64,000 nt of DNA, from the NCBI GenBank assembly GCA_030145325.1, contig JAQYVW010000008.1, forward strand, positions 1 to 64,000, read 5' to 3'. Positions within the stretch are counted from its first letter, which is position 1. Every line of letters begins with the position of its first letter. This DNA is from Desulfurivibrionaceae bacterium. GTDB lineage: Bacteria > Desulfobacterota > Desulfobulbia > Desulfobulbales > UBA5123. The position numbers and the translations under genes were made by a program. A model generated the notes under the pieces. The model had not been told where the DNA came from. It made no database searches and saw nothing but the letters and a program-made list of their open reading frames with translations. This document shows positions 1 through 9,323 of this stretch, in pieces.

Positions 1-2668
1 AGCTTGCTCCAGGACAATACGGATCAACTCCATATTAATAAAATTGTCTTCCACCACCAAAATATTTAAATCATTACAGGTCCCCCATTGGTCAACGTCT
101 GGATTTTGACCAACATCAACTTCTTTCAGAGAAACCTTCTTGAACTTAGCGGTAAAGAAAAATGAACTGCCTTCTCCCTCCCGACTCTGCACCCAAATTT
201 CCCCCTGCATGACCTTTACCAATTGCTTACAAATAGCAAGCCCCAAGCCAGTACCACCATATTCCCGGGAGATACTACTATCAGCCTGCCGAAAATTATC
301 AAAAATATCTATTTCCAAGTTTTCCGGAATACCAATTCCAGTATCGCTGACCGAAAATTTAAGTTCAAGGTCATCACGATTTTCCTCCTGCACGCTGCAG
401 TTGATGGTGATCGTCCCGTTCTCGGTAAACTTTACGGCATTGCTGAGCAGATTACCAAGCACCTGACGTAACCGATTATCATCACCAAATAAGGCAGAAT
501 GAAGGTCTTTGTTAATATCAACCTTGAGTTGATTACCCTTTTGGGTAAGACTTTCAGCGAAAGTTGAAGCAATTGACTCAACAACCTTGAACAAATGGAA
601 AGGACGTTCTGAAATTTCAAGCTGTCCAGCCTCAATTTTAGACAAATCCAAAATATCATTAAGAACGGCAAGAAGAGCATCTGCCGATTGCTGGACAGTT
701 ACCAGGTAAGATCGAACCGCAGGAGTAGGAGATTGCTCTAAGGCCAAGCGATTCATCCCAATAATTGCATTCATGGGGGTGCGAATCTCGTGGCTCATGT
801 TAGCCAAAAAATCACTTTTGGCCTGATTCGCCCTTTCGGCCTCCTCCTTAGCAAGCTTCAAATCAATCTCAGCTTTTTTTCGATCGGTAATATCCCTAAA
901 ATCCTCTATGATACCAAGCAATTTCCCGCCGGAACCATAATAAGGCTGGGCCTTGACCACACAATAAATAGAACGCCCCCCCGGCAGATACTTCTCGACC
1001 TCGCCTTCTACTGCCACAGGACTTTTCATAATGCGGGTCAATGGACATTTCGGGGTGGAACAGGCACCACCGGAAAAGCTATCGTAACATTTGGAATTAA
1101 GCAGTTTTTCCCGATCCATTCCCACCATATTACAATATGTATCGTTAACCTTTATTATCTTAAAATTCTTATCTATTACCCGCATACCGCCGGCTGCGGT
1201 ATTAAAGATAAGTTCTAACTCAAGATGAGAGGCACGGAGAGCTTCTTCTGCATGTTTTAATTCTGTTATATCTACAGCAGAGACAATAATACCAATATCA
1301 TCCAGGTTAGCCGACGAACCAAAACCATTTTTTGAAATAATTAGATTGTGGGTAGTGCCGTCTGGATATATCAAAGAAGTTTCACTACGATGACTCCCCC
1401 CCCTTGCAATAAGCTCCATATCTATTTCATGATGACGGACTGCATCTTCCGGAAGCAAAAATTCATCGATAGAGTGGCTTGCCCCGAGAGGCCCAGAGCA
1501 ACCGAATAAATTATCAAAAGATTTATTTCCTCCTTTGCACCTGCCTTCCATGTCTTTATAAAAAACAGGGGTAGGGATTGAATCAATAAGAGTTTGCTGA
1601 AAAAGCAACCGTTTCAGGAGATGATGAGTAAAACGTTTATGACCAATCAAAATAAGCATAAAAAGAACTGAAATGATTATATAGACTGAATACAAATTCC
1701 TGACAAAAGAACTAACCACCGGATCTTCGAAATAGGAGATGAAATAGCCCACCGTCTCCTGCTCAATATTTTTTACCGGCATAAAAGCTACAATAAAATC
1801 AGCCCCATTCACCGAGATTGCTGTAGAGAATAATCCTTCCTGGGCAAGCATGGGCGAGATTGTGTTACGGATTCGTGAATTTATTTGCCGACGGATTTTA
1901 TCCTCAATGGTAAAAGTGCGAATCAACGATATTCTCCGGCATCATATCAACTTTTTCATGCAAATAATCTTCAGACAAATCAGTGGGAATATAATTATCC
2001 AAAGAATCTTGAAAAAGTTTACTACTGGCAACTTTTTTCTTGAGCATAAAGAAGTAATCGCCCGGAAAATGTTGATTTAATGTCCTCTGTAGAAGAAAAA
2101 AAGGCACCCCGGTCTCCACACTACCCAGATGCTGACCATTCAAGTTAATTGGCGCCAGAAAGCGAAATGCATGATAATGTCTTCCTAACTCAAAGGCCTC
2201 AACATATCTTTGCTCTTCATTGACCTTCTTAATCGTCGGGCGGACATCAAAAAGATAGTCATCGAATTTCTCCGGCTTATGCATGCGCAGAAAACTTTTT
2301 CCATCAGCAAAATGAAAATGAACCTGACGTAAATATTTTTTACTTATACGTCCGTAGGTAGGCAACAGCTTCTCATAAAGGCTCTGCCTTAATCTTTTTC
2401 TCTCGTTATCATTGGCATTTGTTGCCTCTGCCATAATATTGACCACAGAAGGTGTAATAATTATCTCCTCCAGGGTTATTCTGGCCAAGTTACTATAGAT
2501 ATCTAGCGTTGAATGAAATTCTGCGGACTGCTTATTACATACTTTTTCAAAATATTGATTTTCTTTCTGATCCTTCAGATAAAACAGCAAACTGATAAAA
2601 ACAGCCTGAAATACTATGAAAAGAATTGCATAGGATTGGTATGTCTTAATTTTATGTGAACTCAGCAT
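1..2668 (-). pseudogene. Cache/PAS sensor hybrid histidine kinase with response-regulator receiver start; runs off the window start and is split by an apparent frameshift near 1904-1941
   Basis: The 254-aa ORF at 1904-2668 (TM plus periplasmic sensor) stops at 1904. The adjacent minus frame continues as RTFTIEDKIRRQINSRIRN..., then PAS, 'ANQAKSDFLANMSHEIRTPMNAIIGMNRLALEQ', HATPase 'DTGIGIPE..FRQADSSISREYGGTGLGLAICKQLV' and REC start 'LNILVVEDNFINMELI'. Confidence 0.75.
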
Positions 2669-3669
2669 TTATTATTAGTTTCCTACGTTGAGCAAGAAGA
2701 ATACAAAAGGTAACAATTATCTAATATCGATTTTATTTATTTCCACCTAACATCAATAATAAGCGCCAAAAGGCAGCATACCTGACCACGACATTAACCG
2801 AATTATTACAACGTATTTTTCGACTACTTACTACAAATATTGCGAACAATAAAATACAATAATCAAAAAAAAGTTCCAGCCCTAAAATGGACATGAGCCT
2901 GCTGAGAGGGAGGGGGGAAGGAGGAGGCTGGCGGCCATTTTATCAGGTAGGACCAATGCTCATTACTGTGCTCGGATTCTCTATCTTGTTATTATTGATC
3001 CGCCAGTAGTAGAGATCTTCCATGTCTTTGTAAACCTGAATAACCTGAAATATTACGTGTTGGTAGTCTCAACCATGAAAGCAGAGGCCAGAACGGTAAA
3101 CACCGTTGCCACCACCCTATGGCTATTCACAGCCGCTATGCCTTTTTCTTGCCGGAACGATGCACCATTTCCATTGACGACATGCAATCGCCTCCTTTCC
3201 ATCTCCTGAATCTTTGAAGGGACTTCACTTTCTCTCGTTTAATAATAACAGCAAGGGCTATGCCACCCCTAAGCTAACGGATTAGGGTCCTTTTGATTTG
3301 TAAGAATTACCGGTTCGTAACAGCACAACAATAACAACGTTACCGACTGGTAACGCCGTAAATATAAAGAAGATGGGGATGCGTTCCGCAGAATACATTC
3401 CCATCTTTAACTACTTACCATCCCACCTTGGTGGTGATTGCAAGAGACTCCCCTGCCAAATCAAATCAACGGAGACTTTTTTATAAGTCCAACGATTGAG
3501 CATCCTAAGGTTCAGCATCGAAACCATCCCAGATGAGAGAACCGGGACAGACTTGCATAATTGCATAACCATAAGAGCATAGGGCACAGTTGACTTGGTA
3601 CAACTTCACTCAAAACAAAGAACAAATTCTAAGATAAGGAAGGAACTACCTATCATCTTCTTTGTCGCC

Positions 3670-4848
3670 TTAATTAATAGGCTCCTTGACAGATACGATG
3701 GGGGAGCCTGATGATGGCGGAGGCCGGAACAAATGTCCTTTTACCATCCCCTTGGTGGTGCCAAAAGCAGCCACTACCCAGGCGATGAGCAATCCTAGAT
3801 AATAGAGAATACTGGCCCATTTAAACATGGGCAGAGCGGTATGGTGCGCCAATTGGGCAATGCCAGTGACACAGGTACCCACAGGAAAGGTAAATGCCCA
3901 ATAGGTCAGGGCAAATTTCATTTGTCGGCGCCGGGCACGAAGGGTTAAGAGAGTTGCAAGACAGGTCCAGAGGAATACAAATCCAAAGATAGGCACACTG
4001 TACAGCACCGCAAACAATTCAAACCCATGGGCAAGTTGAGAAGGTAGCGCACCCTTAGCAACGGTACCCAGTATTCCCGCCGCAGTCATGGATTGCCCCA
4101 AGGGGCCTAAAACAATCCACAGGGTTGGTACCCGCGAGGTACCGGAAGTGCCATGATGTGCCAACCGGCTCCAGATCATTGAGATGATAATGAGCGCCGC
4201 CACAAGACTTAAACCAAACATGGAAAAACAAAGGTAGAACATGGTCTCTCTTAATACGCCCACCGGGGCGTAGGGAACAAGCATGGCTCCGATTGTCGCC
4301 GATACCATGGGCGAGACAACGGGCATTAGCCATCCCCCAAAGGCGGAGTCCGGTCGCACCTTAAATTTGGTAAACAATCGATAAGGGATAATTATCGCAA
4401 AGGCAAGACCGGTTATGGTGCCTGCACCCCAGAGAGCCCAAGCAATTTCATGGGCCAATGCCAGGCCGACAACATGATCACCCAGCAAAAGAGTTCCCCC
4501 AGCGATGGTGAGGATGGCCATTGGCGGCGCCCCATAAAACTGTGCCATCATGGGGTCGCTGAAATGCTTTCCCCAGACACTTTTCCCCTGGAGCAATTGA
4601 ACGCATGTCGCCAAGACAAGACCGATCAACATACAAGAAGCCAAGCACCAGACAACCAGGGCAAAACCGTGAAGTTGGTCTGATAACAGAGGTAACGAAG
4701 CCGCAGCATTGGCAATAATGCCGGTGCCCATCACCGAGGCAAACCAGTTGGGACCTAATTCAAAGTCATTGGTCGCGCCAGTGACCGAGTAGAAAAACCG
4801 CTTCCACCAAAACCCTTTGACGCTTGTGTTTTTAAGATCGTCATCCAT
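3670..4848 (-). CDS. TDT-family (tellurite-resistance/dicarboxylate, SLAC1-like) transporter
   Basis: 392 aa with about 10 hydrophobic helices; 'LGPNWFASVMGTGIIANAA' N-terminal motif typical of TDT proteins. Confidence 0.8.
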   Translation of the reverse strand: MDDDLKNTSVKGFWWKRFFYSVTGATNDFELGPNWFASVMGTGIIANAAASLPLLSDQLHGFALVVWCLASCMLIGLVLATCVQLLQGKSVWGKHFSDPMMAQFYGAPPMAILTIAGGTLLLGDHVVGLALAHEIAWALWGAGTITGLAFAIIIPYRLFTKFKVRPDSAFGGWLMPVVSPMVSATIGAMLVPYAPVGVLRETMFYLCFSMFGLSLVAALIIISMIWSRLAHHGTSGTSRVPTLWIVLGPLGQSMTAAGILGTVAKGALPSQLAHGFELFAVLYSVPIFGFVFLWTCLATLLTLRARRRQMKFALTYWAFTFPVGTCVTGIAQLAHHTALPMFKWASILYYLGLLIAWVVAAFGTTKGMVKGHLFRPPPSSGSPIVSVKEPIN

Positions 4849-5205
4849 ATCTTTGATCCTATCGGTTGGAATAAAAAACGGGACGCATTGAAGTACGACT
4901 CCTACGGTTCAAACCGGGGAACGGCCTATTCCTGATAATCATGAGAAGGTACCTCCATAACATAGCCCTTTTATTGGTGGAAGTAATGGATGAAATTATA
5001 CGCTGGAATCTACCGACATACAAACACCTTGGCCAATTAAATGGTCAGGAAAATGTCTACTGTTTGCACTTCCGGGTAGGATGACAGTTATATTCTAGTG
5101 CTGCTGGCAGAAAATTATCGACAGGGAACGACGGAGATGGTCAAAAAACCAAAATACATCTGGTGAGTATTTTTTATCAACTACCTGGGCAATTTTAAAA
5201 AAACC

Positions 5206-5817
5206 CTACATTGACCGGCACTCATGGAAATACTGCACGGAATAGGTCTGCACCGCTAAGGTACCATCGCGCCAGGCGTCGGTGTTGAGCATGGCTTTCT
5301 GACAGAGGTGGCTGAGAAAACTCTCTGGCTCAGGAAGCTGCTCCCACACCTGGGGAAGAAAGGTCGCCCGCGCCCCCCCTTTGGCGATGATAACCCCGTC
5401 AACATTGGGCTTCAGCTTGGCGACAAGATCATCACCATCTGCATAATCCAAAGATTGCGGTTGAGAAAGGATACTGACCTCGATCTCGATGGTGGCCAAC
5501 TCCGCAACCGAAAGAGGCGCAAAACGGGGGTCACCAAAGGCGGCATTGAGAGCATTTTCACGAACCCCGTCAACAATGCAACTAACCGCAACCAGGGAGC
5601 CGATGCAACCGCGTAACAGCCCGCCGACCGTCAAGGTGACAAAAACGCCACGGTGTTGCTGTAGCTCAGCTTGCTTAAGAACAGCCGAATCATCACTTAC
5701 CGATAAAGATTCCGCCTCCACAGCTAGACGGGCGGAGATAACGGAACGTGCCAATCGGATCAATGCCTGCCCCTGTGCTTCGGTCAAAGATGTTGCCAAT
5801 ACCTTCTTGCTTTCCAT
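5206..5817 (-). CDS. AMMECR1-domain protein (AmmeMemoRadiSam system protein A-like)
   Basis: 'GVFVTLTVGGLLRGCIGSL...DPRFAPLSVAELATIEIEVSILSQP' matches AMMECR1 family motifs. Internal start MESKK chosen over the upstream Met. Confidence 0.85.
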   Translation of the reverse strand: MESKKVLATSLTEAQGQALIRLARSVISARLAVEAESLSVSDDSAVLKQAELQQHRGVFVTLTVGGLLRGCIGSLVAVSCIVDGVRENALNAAFGDPRFAPLSVAELATIEIEVSILSQPQSLDYADGDDLVAKLKPNVDGVIIAKGGARATFLPQVWEQLPEPESFLSHLCQKAMLNTDAWRDGTLAVQTYSVQYFHECRSM

Positions 5818-5851
5818 AATCCCCTCCTCCCGCAAACGAACAGCCACAAAC

Positions 5852-5893
5852 AAAAAAAAGCCCCTGACCGAAAACGGCCAGAGGCTTTTTTTT
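5852..5893 (-). terminator. Rho-independent terminator (near-symmetric, may work both ways)
   Basis: AAAAAAAAGCCCCTGACCG-AAAA-CGGCCAGAGGCTTTTTTTT hairpin just after the HesB-like stop. Confidence 0.8.
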
Positions 5894-5903
5894 AATCAAC
5901 TCA

Positions 5904-6275
5904 TCAACAGCCGCAGCCGCCTGAGTCCCCGGTGCCACAGCCACCGGAATCACCACCGGAGCCGCAGGAACTGCCGCAGCCACCACCGCCGCCGATGGGT
6001 ACCGGCGAAGAGATGGAGAACCCGGAACGGGGCCCAGCATCAATGAAATCAACCTTAATCTCCTGGCACTGAACCAGAAGGGCTTTGTCTACCAGAAATT
6101 TGATGCCTTCCTGATCAAAAACGTCGTCGTTGTCTTTTGGCTCATCCAGAGCCAATCCCAAAGAGGGGCCGGCTCAGCCGCCCTGCATGATGGCTACACG
6201 AATCGCAGAATCGATACTGTTCTGCGACATGTAGTCTTTCAGGTTCTTGATCGCAAGATCCGTTGCTGTAAACAT
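5904..6275 (-). CDS. HesB/IscA-like selenoprotein (123 aa, Sec at codon 34 encoded by TGA at 6174-6176)
   Basis: RBS AAGGAGG then MFTATDLAIKNLKDYMSQNSIDSAIRVAIMQGG(U)AGPSLGLALDEPKDNDDVFDQEGIKFLVDKALL...GGCGC. TGA replaces the Cys of the IscA/HesB 'GGCSG' motif, and a hairpin lies 3' of it. The ORF caller only gave the part after the TGA. Confidence 0.85.
6137..6155 (-). promoter_or_regulatory. Putative bacterial SECIS element
   Basis: On the mRNA: UUGGCUC-UGGAU-GAGCCAA, a perfect 7-bp stem with a 5-nt loop containing GG. The loop begins about 27 nt after the UGA, within the usual bSECIS spacing. Confidence 0.7.
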
Positions 6276-6580
6276 AAAAAAAACCTCCTTACAATAAGAT
6301 GTTCGGTCACCAGATCGTCACACAACGATAAGAGCGACATAATTAACATCGGAATAGCAAATGTATTTAAGCAATTTAAGTTGCAGGTGCCAATAAGTCA
6401 AGGGGTATGTCCCTAAAACACCCTACAAGCCTAACCTCTCCCCTCCCCTAAACGCAAGATAAGATGCAATCTACGAGATTATAATAACAAAATGCTTGAA
6501 CTTAGTATTTCTCCAACGGTATGGTCAAATAGAAAAAGTTCCCATCAATTATACCAACCAAAGGCTGGAGACAAACTAGG

Positions 6581-7669
6581 ATGAAAAAAATCGTCATTTC
6601 CACCGGCGGCGGCGACGCTCCCGGCCTCAACGCAGTGATTTACGCAGTGGTTATGTCAGCCCATGCCCGTGGTTGGGAGGTTTATGGTAGCCGCAGCGGC
6701 TATCGCGGCCTACTGGCCCCGGAAGAATTGATCCGCCTGACCCCGGAAATGGTGGCGGATATCACCCCCACCGGCGGCACCATCCTCGGCTCCACCAACA
6801 AAGGAAACCCTTTTGAGATGCCGGTTCGCTCAGTCACCGGTGAATACCAGAACCACGATGTATCCGATGAAATCATGAAACATTTCAACAGATTGGGCTT
6901 TTACTGCCATATCGCCGTGGGCGGTGACGGCAGCCTGGAGATTGCCCATCGCTTCGCCACCGAGAAAGGGATGCCGGTGATCGGAGTACCCAAGACCATC
7001 GACAACGATCTCCAGGCCACCCAACGCACCTTCGGTTTTGACACCGCCGTATCCACCGCCACTGAAGCGCTGGACAAACTCCACTCCACCGCCAAGTCAC
7101 ACGACCGGGTGATGGTGGTAGAGGTGATGGGCCGCGATTCGGGATGGATTGCCCTGAACTCCGGAATCTCCGGCTGCGCTGACGTTATCCTGATCCCGGA
7201 AATCCCCTTTGATATGGCTAAGGTTTGTGAGAAGATTGAGGACAACGAGTTGCACAAAAAACATTACGCCATCGTCGTGGTTGCCGAAGGGGCAAAACCT
7301 CTAGGAGTCGACGAGGTGATGGGCAAAGAAGGTGAGATGGGCAGAGCAGAAAAGGTTCTGGGCGGGATCGGCGAATGGGTTGCCAATAAAATAAACTGCT
7401 GCCTGGAGAAAGACACCCGCTCGCTGGTTCTTGGTCACCTGCAACGTGGCGGCAGCCCCACCACCTTTGATCGGTTGCTGGCGTTACGATTTGGCGCTGC
7501 GGCAGTAAGGATGGCTGAGGAAGGAATCTTTGACCATATGGTGGCCTTGAGCACCCCGACCATGAAAGCGGTGCCGCTGGCGGAAGCGATCCAATCACGG
7601 AAGAAAGTCCCTATGGACAGCGACAAATTGATGACCGCGAGAGAAATAGGCATCTGCATGGGCGACTAA
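6581..7669 (+). CDS. pfkA: 6-phosphofructokinase
   Basis: STGGGDAPGLNAVI, AVGGDGSLEIAHRF, VPKTIDNDLQAT, MGRDSGWIAL, LGHLQRGGSPTTFDR. Confidence 0.92.
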   Translation: MKKIVISTGGGDAPGLNAVIYAVVMSAHARGWEVYGSRSGYRGLLAPEELIRLTPEMVADITPTGGTILGSTNKGNPFEMPVRSVTGEYQNHDVSDEIMKHFNRLGFYCHIAVGGDGSLEIAHRFATEKGMPVIGVPKTIDNDLQATQRTFGFDTAVSTATEALDKLHSTAKSHDRVMVVEVMGRDSGWIALNSGISGCADVILIPEIPFDMAKVCEKIEDNELHKKHYAIVVVAEGAKPLGVDEVMGKEGEMGRAEKVLGGIGEWVANKINCCLEKDTRSLVLGHLQRGGSPTTFDRLLALRFGAAAVRMAEEGIFDHMVALSTPTMKAVPLAEAIQSRKKVPMDSDKLMTAREIGICMGD

Positions 7670-7671
7670 GG

Positions 7672-7977
7672 TTACTGTTGATCAAGCCGCTCCATGTAAT
7701 CCTCCCATTCCATGGGCAGCATGGTTTTCTTAAGGTTGTTGCATTCCTTGCAGGATGGAACCAGGTTATTCTTGACACTACGCCCCCCTCGCGCCAAGGG
7801 GACAAGATGATCCATGGTCAGTTCTTCCATGGCCGTCACCTGGCCACAGTAGTGACAGACCCTCTGGGCGATCTTGTTTTTCCACCAACGGGTACGGCGA
7901 AGATCTCTCGCCTTGCCCCGTTCACGACGGATAGTCGCATCATCTACGCCACTGAAGAAAAACCCGTCGTCCATCAC
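7672..7977 (-). CDS. HNH endonuclease
   Basis: CHYCGQ...LTMDHLVPLARGGRSVKNNLVPSCKECNNLK, a canonical HNH motif with CxxC pairs. Confidence 0.88.
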   Translation of the reverse strand: MMDDGFFFSGVDDATIRRERGKARDLRRTRWWKNKIAQRVCHYCGQVTAMEELTMDHLVPLARGGRSVKNNLVPSCKECNNLKKTMLPMEWEDYMERLDQQ

Positions 7978-9323
7978 TTAACCACTTCGCCCAAAAGAAG
8001 CTTACGGGCAGCGCCAATCAGATACAGGGAACCGGCCACCACAATCAAATCCTCAGCCGTAGCCTCTTGGGCTGCAAGATCAAGGGCCTCGGCAACGGTA
8101 TTCGCGCCGCCCGCCCGATTCTGAGCAAAATCCGGCAACAAGGCCATGAGTTGTGCGGTCTCAGCAGATCGATCGCTTTCCGGGCGGGTAAAAATAATTC
8201 GTGCGCACAGAGGAGCGATTTCAGCCAACATCGGCGCCACATCCTTATCGGCCATACTGGCCCAGACCATGATCACCCGGTGATGGGGAAAGGTGCCGGC
8301 AAGGGCTTTGCACAAAGCCTCTACCCCGGCGGGATTATGAGCGCCATCAAGGAGGTAACGGCGGAGGTTCGGATCAACGGCCAAACCTGCCGCAGACCCC
8401 GACGGGCAGGCAACCTCAACGCCAGTGGCACCATTGAGACAAAAATATTCCATCCGTCCCGGCCAGCGCACTACCGCAAGCCCCTTGCGAATCGCCTCCT
8501 CGCTCACCGGCAACTCCTGGTCCAAAGCCTCCAGGGTGGCAACCGCCAAAGCAGAATTAGCGATCTGATGAACGCCTCCCAACCTACACGGTAGACCAGC
8601 CATGGCCGCTAACTGTTCGCTTACTCCCCGATAATTCCATTCCTGCGGGCCAACCGCTACTCCGGCAAAATCTCGCCCCAACAACCGCAATGACGCGCCT
8701 CGTTCTCGGCACGCTTCTACCACCACCGCCCCGCTGGCATCATCTGCCACCGCCGACACCACCGGCACTCCAGGCTTAATCACCCCCGCCTTTTCAAAGG
8801 CCACCTCGGCCAGGGTGTTGCCAAGATACGCTTCATGATCCATGGAGACGTTGGTTATCACGCTAACCATAGGGGTAACCACATTGGTGGCATCAAGCCT
8901 GCCGCCCATCCCCACTTCAAGAATGGCTACATCAACCTCGCTCTTGGCAAACCAAAGCATGGCCACGGCAGTGGTGAACTCAAAATAGGTAATCTGCCGC
9001 TCCCCCAACACCGCACGAATTTCCGTGGCAATGGCCGCGAACTCTTCTTCGGGGATAAAGGTATCGTTGATGCGAAATCGTTCCCGTACCGAACTAAGAT
9101 GGGGCGAACTGTAAAACCCCACCCGGTATCCCGCCTCAGCAAGGATTGCCAACAAGGTCGCCGACACCGAACCCTTACCATTGGTACCGGCAACATGGAT
9201 AAAACGCAGCCGCTGTTGCGGATGCCCCACCGCGTCGAGAAAGCCGTTCATGCTCTCAAGGCCGAGTTTGATCTTAAAAAATTGCAGGTTATCGAGAAAT
9301 TGCCAAGCCTCTTGATAGTCCAT
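7974..9323 (-). CDS. folC: Bifunctional folylpolyglutamate synthase/dihydrofolate synthase
   Basis: HVAGTNGKGSVSATLLAILAEAGYRVGFYSSPHL, LEVGMGGRLDATNVV, LLDGAHNPAGVEAL. Confidence 0.93.
   Translation of the reverse strand: MDYQEAWQFLDNLQFFKIKLGLESMNGFLDAVGHPQQRLRFIHVAGTNGKGSVSATLLAILAEAGYRVGFYSSPHLSSVRERFRINDTFIPEEEFAAIATEIRAVLGERQITYFEFTTAVAMLWFAKSEVDVAILEVGMGGRLDATNVVTPMVSVITNVSMDHEAYLGNTLAEVAFEKAGVIKPGVPVVSAVADDASGAVVVEACRERGASLRLLGRDFAGVAVGPQEWNYRGVSEQLAAMAGLPCRLGGVHQIANSALAVATLEALDQELPVSEEAIRKGLAVVRWPGRMEYFCLNGATGVEVACPSGSAAGLAVDPNLRRYLLDGAHNPAGVEALCKALAGTFPHHRVIMVWASMADKDVAPMLAEIAPLCARIIFTRPESDRSAETAQLMALLPDFAQNRAGGANTVAEALDLAAQEATAEDLIVVAGSLYLIGAARKLLLGEVVK

Noticed and set aside
2690-3665. 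~1 kb intergenic region that might hide a gene or riboswitch (e.g. CCCTAAgctaacggaTTAGGG hairpin near 3270-3292)
   Set aside because: No sustained ORF on either strand and no riboswitch consensus I could match; only the dyad pair is reported.
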